Origin: Tachypleus tridentatus
Lineage: Eukaryota; Arthropoda; Merostomata; Xiphosura; Limulidae
Length of the DNA: 64,000 nt
Reading direction: 5' to 3'
Assembly (NCBI RefSeq): GCF_004210375.1
Contig: NC_134827.1
Span: 102,595,285-102,659,284, forward strand
Part shown: piece after piece, positions 35,844 to 47,554 of the stretch
Position numbering within the stretch: position 1 is the stretch's first letter
How the letters are laid out: every line of letters starts with the position of its first letter
Notes under the pieces: model-generated
What the model was told of the DNA's origin: nothing
What the model saw: the letters and a program-made list of their open reading frames with translations, nothing else
Databases searched by the model: none
Translations under genes and position numbers: made by a program

Positions 35844-36744
35844 TACGAGGGCTGTTCAAAAAATATGCGGACTGTTTGAATTGCGCGGCTCCAGTTAGTT
35901 CCAGGGGAATCCGCTTGGTGTCGCTAGGTTCACACAGATCAGCTGATTACGATGCCATTTCCTGATTGCAGATATCTTCATTTGTGTATTAGCTACGCGA
36001 TTTTAAGTGAAGTGCGATTTTTTTCGTTTGGCGGATTTCAGAATGAATGACCTGAAGGAGCAACGACTTGCTCTGAAATTTTGTGTTAAACTTGGAAAAT
36101 CTGCGACTGAAACTTTTGCTATGCTTAACACGGCTTACGGTGATGTTGCTATGAAGCGTACGGCATGTTTCAAGTGGCATGAACGTTTTAAGGATGGTCG
36201 ACAGTCCATTGAAGATGATGAGCGCCCTGGACGTCCTTCCACCGACTGACGACCCACACGCCGACAAAATCAACACCCTGGTGCGGCAAATCGGCGCCTG
36301 ACTGTCAGGAGCTTGCTGAAGAGTGTGGGATATCAGTTGGATCTTGTTACCAGATTTTGACGAAAAATTGAAGATGCACCGTTGCTGCAAAATTCAGTCC
36401 TCAGAACTCGAGAGTTTTGGCCAAACACTCGATCACTGTTCTTCCCCACCCCTACTCACCTGACCTTGCTCCTTCCGATTTTTTCTTGTTCCCCATACTC
36501 AAAAGACCCTTGAAAGGAAGAAGATTTGAGACGATTCCGAGATTAAGGCAAATGCGACGAAGGAGCTGGAGGACATTACAAAAGAAGCGCATTCAGGACT
36601 GTTTCAACAAGTGGAAACACCGTTGGGATAAGTGTGTGCGTTGGGGAGGAAAGTACTTTGAAGGAGTCACAGACCTGTAACTTCTAAATAAAGTACATTT
36701 TGTTTTATGACGTCAGTCTGCATATTTTTTGAACAGCCCTCGTA
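35844..36744 (+). mobile_element. Deleted mariner (Tc1/mariner) transposon
   Basis: The TA target duplication flanks 29-bp terminal inverted repeats (35846-35874 and 36714-36742, one mismatch) that start CGAGGGCTGTTCAAA. Between them lie two remnants of a mariner transposase. The N-terminal part (36043-36249) has ALKFCVKLGKSATETFAML and the linker ERPGRPS. The C-terminal part (36417-36680) has YSPDLAPSDFFLFP, the region of the third catalytic Asp. The sequence jumps from the MHR region straight to the AKHSI region, deleting the segments with the first two catalytic Asp residues. Frameshifts occur near 36249 and 36300. The element is about 0.9 kb against the usual ~1.3 kb, is not autonomous, and sits in a BRD4 intron. 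Confidence 0.95.
36043..36680 (+). pseudogene. Mariner transposase remnant
   Basis: Begins at ATG (36043) with MNDLKEQRLALKFCVKLGK. The helix-turn-helix DNA-binding half is recognisable up to the ERPGRPSTD linker, where a frameshift introduces TGA at 36247. The second helix-turn-helix (LTVRELAEECG in another frame) follows. After an internal deletion comes the C-terminal SPDLAPSDFFLF block and KWKHRWDKCV. The catalytic triad is incomplete, so no active enzyme can be made. Confidence 0.93.
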
Positions 36745-36988
36745 TATTTGTGCAAATGAACAGTTGTTAAAATTATTATGGATGTATAAATGATGAAACA
36801 AAAGATCTTTAATCAGACCATTTTATGTATTACAAGCCTTAGAATGACTAACAAAGAATTTCCACAGACTAACACTGCTAACAAGGATATTTACTAATGC
36901 ATGCTTTTAGTAGTGTATTGGTCTACTGGTTTGGACGTACTTGGCTGCTCAGTCCACTAGTTGGTGTAAAAGTTCTGCAGCTAACTAA

Positions 36989-37765
36989 CAGTCACTAATC
37001 AAGTTTATAAGCTTACTGGTGGATGTACTGGTTGGTTAATCTACTGATACATCTAAAGGTTTTGCTGCAAACAGACAGTCACTAATCAAGTTTATAAGCT
37101 TACTGGTGGATGTACTGGTTGGTTAATCAACTGATACATGTAAAGGTTTTGCTGCTAACAAACAGTCACTAATCAAGTTTATAAGCTTACTGGTGGATGT
37201 ACTGGTTGGTTAATCTACTGATAGATGTAAAGGTTTTGCTGCTAACAGACAGTCACTAATCAAGTTTATAAGCTTACTGGTGGATGTACTGGTTGGTTAA
37301 TCAACTGATACATGTAAAGGTTTTGCTGCTAACAAACAGTCACTAATCAAGTTTATAAGCTTACTGGTGGATGTACTGGTTGGTTAATCAACTGATACAT
37401 GTAAAGGTTTTGCTGCTAACAAACAGTCACTAATCAAGTTTATAAGCTTACTGGTGGATGTACTGGTTGGTTAATCAACTGATACATGTAAAGGTTTTGC
37501 TGCTAACAGACAGTCACTAATCAAGTTTATAAGCTTACTGGTGGATGTACTGGTTGGTTAATCAACTGATACATGTAAAGGTTTTGCTGCTAACAAACAG
37601 TCACTAATCAAGTTTATAAGCTTACTGGTGGATGTACTGGTTGGTTAATCAACTGATACATGTAAAGGTTTTGCTGCTAACAAACAGTCACTAATCAAGT
37701 TTATAAGCTTACTGGTTGGTTAATCTTCTGATAGATGTAAAGGTTTTGCTGCTAACAAACACTAT
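36989..37765. repeat. 87-bp tandem repeat, about 9 copies
   Basis: GTCACTAATCAAGTTTATAAG recurs at 36991, 37078, 37165, 37252 and on, an exact 87-bp period. The first and last units are divergent or shortened. The array lies in the intron between the two duplicated BRD4 exons. Confidence 0.95.
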
Positions 37766-37991
37766 AAGCTACAAGCTTCCTATTTTCAAAAATTATTTCA
37801 CCATCATAAGAGAAAATTGTGATTAATTGCAAGAGGTTGTGTTCAAACAACTGAGCTGTACAAAGCTATTTCTTTTGTCAAACATTTAACTATCAGTGCT
37901 CACATCAAGTCCAATGAATGAAAGTGACAGCATGCACACACATACAAACAGAAAAACTGGTGTTTTTGAAAAGCTGTAATTTAATTCTAAC

Positions 37992-38125
37992 CTGAACTAG
38001 TTGGTGGAGAAAGGATAACCTGCTTCTTTAGCACGGTGGTGCTGTCTTCGTCGATGATTGTGACATAGTTAGGTTTTGAGAATTAATCACTGGTGGCTGG
38101 TTTTGTAATGACAACTGAGGTAGAG
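37992..38125 (-). pseudogene. BRD4: BRD4 duplicated exon, copy with 1-base deletion
   Basis: 134 nt with good splice sites (acceptor TTGTGCAG, donor GTTAGAAT). It begins in phase with ALPQLSLQNQPPVINSQN. Aligned with the 135-nt exon at 35454, one base is missing near 38029 (GCACCACCGTGC against ACACCACCTGTGC), which gives an immediate TAA. Beyond the deletion the other frame continues KKQVILSPPTSSG, so the loss is recent or is an assembly error. If the base is really absent, including the exon would truncate BRD4. Confidence 0.75.
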
Positions 38126-39137
38126 CTGCACAAGTTTATAAGAATAATTTGTTTAATAAATAAAAGCAGTTTTATGCATCTAACACAAGTTCAACATTTC
38201 TAAGAACATAATTATGGATATGTAAGTTAAGAACAACATACATACAATACAAAGTTTATGCTGAAAACAAGTGTGTGTGCATAACATAATATTAAAGGCC
38301 ACTATAACAACTTTGTTTTTTAACTTGACCTGTTAACTATTGTAATCAGCAAAATAAGGAATCAAAAGCAACAGATTAATAGAAATTTAAAAATTGTTTG
38401 GATATACATAAAGTAAAACTTTCTGATCAGTAATAAAAAAACAATATACAGTAATATATTAAAAGCAAGTATTTTTAAGGTTTCTCTTAAAACATTCTCA
38501 AAATAACAAGAGAAAGAAGCAAGCCTCACAATCTAAAAAAAATAAACTAAATCGTATTACAGTAATTTTTAAAGCCAGAACTAGATACCATTTAGAAGGT
38601 TCACACTAACTTCGACACATCTGGTTACATACCTTCCATTATGAGAAAAAAACATCACAAGATATCAGTGAAGCCCTTCCATTCTAGAAAAGGATAATTT
38701 GTTTTGTCTTACGAAAATTTCTATATTTATGTAGTTAAGCACTGTTTTTAGTTTATGGAAAGAGTAGCCAATGGTCAAAGGTCACATGAAATTACACAAT
38801 TAATGGTTTAATCATTATAACTGTTCAATCTGTCATGCTTTCCACAGTTTTTAAACAAACAATAAACTCATTTAATTCAAAGTAAAAACAACAATACTTA
38901 CTCTTGACTGGCCAGCTACTGTGAGGATATCTTTGCATATTCAATTTTAATTCAGGCAAGTTCTGTTCCTCATTTTATACAAAAATGGTTGAAAAAAATA
39001 ATAAAGGAGGTGTTGTTCCTCTAAAACCAAATTCATTCCTCAGACATTTTTAACAGCAGTTTACCAAGCAAACAAGAAAGTCTTACTTACTATACTTTGT
39101 CAGTAAATGGTGCCATAAGAACTATGAAACTGTATAC
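38126..39137. other. BRD4 intron
   Basis: AT-rich, with nothing recognised apart from an alternative donor near 39085 described under the next exon. Confidence 0.7.
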
Positions 39138-39657
39138 CTTCTTGTTTGAAAGTACTGTATGAGGAGTTGAGGCTGAGATCAAGTGAGGAGGACTGGCCAC
39201 CTATGTCCTCATACTCCTGGTTAAACTCCAAGTCCACTGCTTCATCTGTTTGGAGAATGTCGTGCAGCTCTGGATGCAAGGAACGTAGATGCGGTGGTAC
39301 CCCTTGATGATACATGTGTTGCTTCTCTTCAGAAAGCTGTCGCTGGTATGCTTGTTGAGAGATGCCTCGACCAGCAACTTGGTCCTGTTTATACATTTGT
39401 TGTGATGAAGACTTGTGTTCAGGATGGTGCTGTTGATACACCTGTTGGGCAATGGTCCTGTCTTCAGGCTGTCCTAGTTGGAGAGACTGGTACACCTGTT
39501 GGGAACTACCTCTATTGTCTTGTAACAATGGCTGCTGGGAGTTACAGCCATCATCAAACTGATGATATCCTTCCTGAATGTTATTTCTCACATTAAGCTG
39601 ACTATGTTGAGAAGTAGTGGGAGGACCTTGAGATGGTTGTTTGCTACGTTGTGTTTG
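39138..39657 (-). CDS. BRD4: BRD4 Gln-rich exon with internal YQ repeats
   Basis: 520 nt, phase 0 in and 1 out, acceptor TACTGTAG. It encodes QTQRSKQPSQGPPTTSQHSQ and then a Gln-rich tract in which the motif (S/A)QQxY recurs about every 13-19 residues: SSQQVYQ, AQQVYQQ, SQQMYKQ, SQQAYQR and QHMYHQ. An acidic part with LQTDEAVDLEFNQEYED follows. I end the exon at donor GTATAC (39137) because only that phase joins both copies of the duplicated exon. If this donor is skipped, the frame stops at TGA (39100-39102), just before a stronger GTAAGTAAG donor near 39085. Confidence 0.85.
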
Positions 39658-41436
39658 CTACAGTACAGAAAAATACTGTTTTAATACAAGTTCAATGAAA
39701 AAAAATGTTCATTTTTATCAACTGTCTAAAGTAAATTATTCCTCCTGGACTTTTATTCAAGCAAAAAGAGTTTAGATTTTTTCCCTTTTATGGCAAACCT
39801 GTACCACAGATCTAATTTCGATATTCAAAAGCATTGTAATAAAGAGTTGAACCAATGAACATTGTAAATAAATGCTGAGTGTAACATTAAATATTTATAT
39901 TTATAGCACTTTTTAAAAATATATTTCAACTGTTTTCTGCTCACTTCTTTCAAACCTTTTTATACAAATACAATACATTAAAATATTTATCTTCTTCAGG
40001 CAAACCAAACAGCCAAACACATCTTAAAAAAATACATATATACGTGATCGAAATATGTTCATACCATAACCAGTTGCACGCACAGTTATGAGAGCTTGGT
40101 CATCACATGTTACACATAAAAGACAACAACTTGAATATGTCGAACATCCAAGCTATATAGTGCACCTGCTGTTTTATAAGGTAAGCTTTGGAAAGGATAA
40201 AAGTAGCACTTTTGTCTCTTCCATTTTGCAATTATTCTTAAGAAAAACTTGGTTTCAAATGAGAATAAAGACACATAATACTGTTTACAACATTCAACAT
40301 TTTCAACTTTCTTTATACTTATTAGAATCCATATTAAAAGCAGATAAAACACACATTACTTAGTTGTTTGTACAGAGGTAACTGATTTAACTGTTTTCTT
40401 TGTGCTGTATTCTATTTATAATACTTTACTAACATGTTAGAAACTAGTTTGTACTGACTTTGTAAGCATTTGATGCTTTTGACCTGAAAGGCTCTCATGG
40501 AATATTTACAGCTCAAAAACCTCATGATCAAGGCACAATATTATTTAATTGAGAATTACTGGCTAACCACAGTAAGAACAAATTGGTCAGCCACAGTGCT
40601 ATGCCATGCACAACTGAATAGTGGGACTGAATGTCACTTTATAACATGCCAAGAACTATGTGTTGAGCATGTTCAGTGTTACATCTGAGGCTCGACCTTG
40701 GATCTTCTAAAACGTACCCAACAAACTCACTCGGCCACATCTTAGAGGGTAAATTAAATACAGAACCTAGTAGTGTTATGTTAAAGTAAACATTTCACTT
40801 AACACGTGGTGATTGTTGTAAACATAGATGGGTTACATACAACAGAAAAACAAACAGTTTTGTGATTAACAATGAATCAATATACAATACACCCAAAACC
40901 ACTTCTTACCACCCCTCCCATAATCTAATTTTCTTTATTTTAAGTACATGTTATACATAACAGATTATCAAAATATATACAAACATAATATCCAATAATG
41001 TCATACACGAGATGAAAGAGTTGTATGTCGAGAAAAAACTAAAAATGCTTTAAAATTTAAGTGATTGCACTGAAAAACGTTTCCAAATGATTACCACATA
41101 AGATTAAGTCATTCTTAATAATGACATGCCTTAATATAGCCGAATATAAAACACGTTTCTCAACAAACTTTACAATATTCAAATATATGTGCAACCATAC
41201 TCCTATCAACCGTTTACAAATCTTTTGCGCTCCTAAAATATTTTCTTACCTAGTAATAAATAAATGCCAAGATATATCCCTTTTAAACTGTTAGCTACTT
41301 AATTACAGAATTACGTAATTTATACTAAGCACCAACTCAATATTTATGTGGCCTTAACTGTCGCTATATAATAATAATAACTGCAAACTGGTATTATAAT
41401 AGGAAACTTCACACACAATCAGCTGAACCAGATTAC
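39658..41436. other. BRD4 intron
   Basis: AT-rich. Holds a possible SINE relic at 40610-40745. No further exon was recognised. Confidence 0.7.
40610..40745 (-). mobile_element. Possible SINE family A relic
   Basis: GAATAGTGGGACTGAATGTCAC and TTATAACATGCC echo the family A body on the minus strand, and the end at CACTCGGCCACATC echoes the head. Box B is unrecognisable. Confidence 0.4.
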
Positions 41437-41471
41437 CTCATTTTGGTCCTTCTTCGGCTTCCGTCTGAACT
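41437..41471 (-). CDS. BRD4: BRD4 35-nt basic microexon
   Basis: Acceptor TTAATCACAG and donor GTAATC bound 35 nt that encode FRRKPKKDQNE plus the split Glu codon. With its neighbours it reads SDSESEFRRKPKKDQNE, matching the human SEDSETEMAPKSKKKG transition from acidic-Ser to basic sequence. It was found by phase logic: it is the only small exon that links 54387 (phase 1) to 39657 (phase 0) in frame. The basic run could be part of a nuclear localisation signal, which is an inference. Confidence 0.8.
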
Positions 41472-41754
41472 CTGTGATTAAGTCAATAATATCATTAATT
41501 CATATCTATACACCACATTTTATTTATCATACATCAACTACCTGTAAACAAGATATGTAAATAATCTTCTCTTAAAATACATTATTAATTTTGAAATGAA
41601 GTTTTCTAAAACTATCACACCTAAAGTAGAATCAGTAACTATTCACAATATTTAAATAATCATATTATAAAAAATTAAATATGACTTTTAACATCAACTA
41701 TTCAACTTAAAAAGACGTATTTGGTGGGTCGATTCCCAAACAATGCTTTCTTTC

Positions 41755-41975
41755 TGCTCATTCCGTAAAGTGGTTAAGTATTGGTTCCTGTCTAAACACA
41801 AACTGAGTGAAGCCTACTTACTGCTGTAAAGTAGTTAAGAGTTAAGTTCCTATCTGAACACACACTCAGTAAAACCTACTTTACTACTGTAAAGTGGTTA
41901 ACGTAGGTTCCCGTCTTAACATAAACTCAGTAAAGCTTACGTACTACTGTAAATTTGTGCAAGTTCTTGTCCGAT
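41755..41975. repeat. Imperfect ~65-bp tandem repeat, about 3.5 copies
   Basis: Variants of CTACTGTAAAGTGGTTAA followed by GGTTCCTGTCT and ACACAAACTCAGTAAAGCCTA repeat with many substitutions, indicating an old array. Confidence 0.75.
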
Positions 41976-44900
41976 CGTGAACTATTTTGTGCAAGAGGAT
42001 CACAGCCCAGCCAACCAGTACAATACACATCTTCCTGCCTGAACATCAATGAGTGTTATTTTGCCAATAAATTTTTTCATAAGTAAAAAGATCAAGTCTT
42101 TATTTTACTATTTCTTTAACATGAATGTCAGAAACTGTGGCACTTCTCTACAGCCCACATAATCTATTGAACCCAGTCTCATCAACTGGTGTAGTGAATA
42201 ACTACATTTTATATTAACCTGTATTAATAAAGATTCAAAAAACTTTCTATAAAGACATAAGAATGTTAAGGACCTTTCTAAATATATGGATTAATATTAG
42301 AACTGATCATGCAACAGATATAAAACGCACTACGTTTTTAATGGAAGTGTAATAAAACAACTACAGTTTTATGGTGACAATTAAATGGAATAATTTAAAG
42401 CTGTCATTATTATTTAGTGTAAAAGACACAGATTTCAAAAGTGGAATGGAGACCACTGTCCCTCCCCTGAAAGGTGGTGGCAAAGCCCTAATGTAAGTGA
42501 ATCTTAAGCTGTTTTGGACAGTCTCTGGCACATCATTATTGTAAAAAAATAAAACTTGCTTCAAAATGAGTTTATTTGTCTTCATTTTATATTTCCTCCA
42601 CAAATGCTATAGAAAATGATGACAGTGATACGTCTGCAAAAGCAAGTTTGTGTTCATGACAAAATTAACAACTGTACAAATCCAGCAGTTACTCTACAAA
42701 AAGTAACCAAGTCTAGATGCATATTTCATCAGCAGAGATCCAACGAGCTTTGAAAATTCTCTACTTTGGCTCTCTGTATCATCAGTAATACAATGGTGCT
42801 TGATTAGAGTTGTCTTCACAATAAAATGACTCATTCATTTCAACATTCTCTAAATTAATACAGTTGAAACAAGTAATAAACTCCTCCAACCCCTTACAGA
42901 TGTCAAACCAATCTCCAAAGGATTTGTTTGAGCTTCATAGCCTACATGTAGATGTTACATACACATGTGGACACTCATTATAAGAGCTCATTTTATGCTA
43001 TAAACTAGCATTGTTTATTTTGAAATTGGTACAAAGTTGTAATCACACAATATATGTAACTGCATGTGATATTTATGGCTGCTACACTGACTGTGAACAT
43101 CATAGTTGGAGACAGTTTAAACTGTACTCAGGTCTTAGTATTATATTTGAAAATTCACAATTAAAAGGTTTACATACATTTTAAAAACACATTATACTTT
43201 GTATTTGTTCTCAACACTTATGATATTATTCACTGAACACAATTTTTTCCAAAGGGTTGCACATGTCTCCCAAAGAAACTGTAATATGCCAAAAAGGCAC
43301 CATTAATTCGTGTGAGATAAGTGGCAAAGGACAAGAAAAGAAAACCAGACATTAAGAATTAACTATATGCGACCTGAAAATATAGTAAAAAACAATCTTC
43401 AAAGTTCTTCTACGAAAAATTAAAAGTATTTTTTCTATTTCCTAATTTTAATTATTTGATTGCACTGTTCATAATGGTAGAGATATGCAAGAGGAAATGA
43501 AAAAAAATACATAAGCATTTACCATAAATAACCTTTTGTTATTCATTTAGGAAATTCTGAAGATAATGCAAATGAAATACAGAAACTATAAGATAAAGAA
43601 AAGTATTTTATACTTCAAATGAAAACCACCTTGCAACTGAACTACTCTTAGTTTGAGTGCAAATAATTAACAAAAATAATACAAGAAAGACATAACTAGA
43701 AGCCCATTATTTGCGTACAAAATACTTGTGAATTTAATAAAACTTTAGAACGTTCCCTAAGGAATACTTAAGAGTTACTGAATGTTTTTACAGTTACATC
43801 CTTCCCCAGCCGAGATCATAGAAAATATATACAAAATGTATCACCCCATGCTGAAAAGGTTATCACTTTAAGATATATAACGCAATATAAAAATGTCCAG
43901 ATAAACTTATTCATTCTTGGAATTCATTTCATTTAAAACTGGAAAAAACAATTTTGGACACATTAAACTCCTGCAATTTGGTTTTCATTTTTTATAAATC
44001 TGTATAGTTAGATTAAAAAAAAACTTTTAAAGATGAGATGTCCACAGTCTTTTCAAACCAACATGCTAAGGATAATAAAAGACTTGTCAGTGTCTTGTTC
44101 TTCATCGATGTAAAATAAAATGCATATATATATAAAAAGACTAAAAACTTCATTCTAACATTTCACACAAAATGTAAATAATGTATTTTTCTGGAACTTC
44201 TTGTCACTTAAAAGTTTTTGATGTTCAACCAAACTACAGAATTATTCAAAATTATTAGATAGTCCCTCAGCATTAACACAGGTGCTCATAATGAACCCAT
44301 TACTTCCTGTGGCTACTGTCAAAAGAACATTAAACATGCTATGTAGTTTTGAGTTCAGTAAAACTACATTCCCAGTTAAATAATTTTTGTGAGCTTTAAG
44401 TTTTTTTCTTTCTTTTTAAGATACAGCCACAGTAAATGAATCATTTTGACTCGTTTGAGTTTTAATACGTTAAGATAGATGTTTGTAGTTTGCGAGCAGA
44501 ATCATGTGATACTGGTATTTTCTTGAGTTTGGGTAATTACTAGAATGATATAAAAGTGACAGTCAGATTACAACAGTTAGTTGTTGGACTGATTACTGAA
44601 TTGGGAAGGAAGTTTGTCTGTTATTTCAGTATTGTGAATTTTGAGTTTAGGTTCCAATGAAGTACTAAAGATTAGAGCTTAGTGAGTTAGCCAATTATCT
44701 ATGAGTGCTGAGTAGTGTCACATAAAGTAATTAATTAAGAAAAACTGTTGTTTGCCACTGTCACTGAACTTGTTCACCACGTCTTTGTTAGGGCAAAGCT
44801 TCATTACTTATTTTACACTGCTGACTTCAAAAAAGGCAACTGGCTAGTAGCACCAAAAGACCTCAAACAATAAAAGAAACCATTAAACACTCATGTCAGA

Positions 44901-46049
44901 AGTGGGATTACTTTGATTTAAAAAAAAACAAAACAATACCAAACTTCAAGATAAAACAAAAAATTACTCAAAATGATGAGAGAATGAAAGATTCTAAAGA
45001 AAAAATCTGAATAACAAAATAGAAAGATTCCTGAAGACCAAGAACAGAACACAAGTTGACTCAACAAGCATGCACAGATAGGGGTCAAAAGGAAAGTGTC
45101 GCATCTTTAACAAAATGCAGTTCAAAAAGCAATTAAACAACGTTATTATTAAGGTATATCAATACACTTAGTATCAGAACTTTAGTTCATGATCAAAATT
45201 TTAAAGTAAGATTTAACTTCTTAATTTAAAAATGAAATATTTAACTTTTTTTCACTTCCATATTAGATGTCTACCTGCTCTAATTCTCCTTTTATATCTT
45301 CTTCCTACTTGTGTGTTTTAGAATGTCCACTAATTATAAACATCAACTGTATATATGGTGAAATGCCACAAGTTCCTATCTTCATTTCTTATATGCACAC
45401 ACACATAGAAGCTACTCTTAACTCCTGTTTTTGAAATTACTTACTCACACTTACTTGTCTATGATACATACTTTTACACACACAAAAAACTATCATGTGA
45501 ATTATATAACTGTCTTTCACGTGAGTTACTTTTTACAAAAGATGCAATCTTTCATCTGGTGGAGCGTGAAGTTAATGTAATGAAATAATTTGAGCCTATA
45601 CCTAAGTTACTCAGAAAGCCAAATAAATTACAATAGTTTTGGAACACACTTCTTTACTGTTTGTGTTTAAAAATGCATAACTGATAGCTCAGCGAATTAT
45701 CTTTCTGACAACTAATATAAAAAAAAATGCAGTATTAATAAAATACACTAAGAGTAGAATTCTTAAGTCCAACTACACTTACAAAAGGTGGTAGGTGATA
45801 AATCTATGGTTTTTATGTATAGTATTTATCAATATGTTATTGGCGTAGATAACAAAACTTAAAAAAAAAAAAAAAAAAAAATTTCTCCATTGGTCATGGA
45901 CCCAAGCTTCTCATGTCATGAAATTTGGTATTTCATTTAACTTGTGTTATGCTCTATACTACTACTGCTACACGTTACTTCACTAGAGATGGTATTAAAG
46001 TAACAAAATATAAAAGTTGAATGGAAATATTCTTTCAGTATTTATTTAA

Positions 46050-46125
46050 GAGGTTCTAGAGGTTATGTAAATTGAAGTACAAAAACTTAAGTAGTTCTAG
46101 AGGTTATGTAAATTTAAGTACAAAA
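46050..46125. repeat. Short direct repeat, two ~36-bp copies
   Basis: GTTCTAGAGGTTATGTAAATT is repeated with TAAGTACAAAA-type flanks. Confidence 0.8.
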
Positions 46126-46469
46126 CCTGTAAGATAGCAAGAAGTATTTTTATTCTTAACGTGATCACGTTACATTCAGATTACTCAAAGAGACTGAGTA
46201 AGAGTGACTATGTAAGTTCCCAAACAAATCTTTGTTAAAAATACAATGTGTACAGTGGCTTTTATTGTTCACTAAACGCTCGCAAAGTCTCCTTACGATA
46301 CAGGTAGTATATCTGGAATTAAAGTGAACTGTCCAATACAGGGTCAGTTCAACTGACCAGCCCCATACATAAAGGACTGAAACAGTAACTACAAGAGTGG
46401 AATCCTGAGTACCTGTATATCAAAACTTTAGGAAATTTAAAGTGACTAGTACAACAATATATGTGGAAG

Positions 46470-47030
46470 AAATAAGGTCAAAAACAAAATCTGTGCATTA
46501 AATAGAAAGCATGAAAATAATTTGGCTCATAATGTAAAAATAACTATTAAGAATTTCTTTAAATACATTAAGACAGGGGTAGGATGATAAAGGAAGGATT
46601 TTATCTGAAAGTCATGACTGGGTTTTTAAATTCTACTTTCTCTAAAGTGTTTATTAATGTAGTACTCATCTTGAATAGTTGATAGATGAAAAGATGATGA
46701 TCACGTTAATTCTGAGCTTGTCAAAAATAATTGGAAAGATGAAAGAACATTAAGTTTCCTGAAGCAGATGATGTCTCCCAAAGTGTTTTGAAAGATGTTA
46801 AGGATTGCATACACAAGTCCTTGAAATGTGTACAGAAGGCAGAGGATTGGAAGTTGGATAGTTTTACTAAAAATTGTGCCAGTAATTATAGATCTATTTG
46901 TCTCACATCACTTGTGGGAAATATTCTGGAAATTCTCATAAAAGATACTTTGCAAAGTAAATTCAGATATCAAATTTCAAGGCCTTCTAACAATGGTTTT
47001 AAGTACTTACACATTTTAAAATTTTGATCT
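46470..47030 (+). pseudogene. LINE (non-LTR retrotransposon) reverse-transcriptase relic
   Basis: A broken plus-strand reading frame carries recognisable RT landmarks: HENNLAHNVKITIKNFFKYI upstream, then LPEADDVSQSVLKDV, a decayed EDWKL block and NYRSICLTSLVGNILEILI (usual form NYRPISLTS.VGKI.E.II), ending near SRPSNNGF (usual SQHGF). This is the N-terminal part of an RT of the Jockey/CR1-like group. It has stops and frameshifts upstream and no downstream palm motifs, so it is long dead. Confidence 0.85.
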
Positions 47031-47554
47031 GTAAGTAAAAGATAACGTTTCCAGTGACTTATGTAGTAATTTTATCACTTCATTTTTCACCGATGATTTA
47101 ATCCAATACACACGGAATAATTTTTAGACATATAATAGTATTATGCAAATTATTGTTACTTGTATTCTCATGAACAGCTACTTGTTTTCAATCATATCCA
47201 CATGTGAACCCGAACTACATAAAGAACAGAAGCTTGAACAATGCCAGTTTTTGTATGCCATTTAACAGTTGATTATTCAGGTTTGGTAATAAGGTACATG
47301 AAGGCTTGAAAGAGAGAGTACAAACTGTATCCCAAAAATATGTAGCGGCTTAGATTTCAACCAGTCTGAGTAGAAGGTGATTTCCATGTTGATATTAAAA
47401 ATAATTCTGTTCATTTTAAACTTTCATATTCCATTTCCATAACCATTGAAACTTTCTACATGAACATCAAGTTCTTACTGGACTCGATCGGACCAACACC
47501 GTATCCATCACCAAAAAATAAGAAATCAAATTATTCTTTTTATTATTCAAAAAG

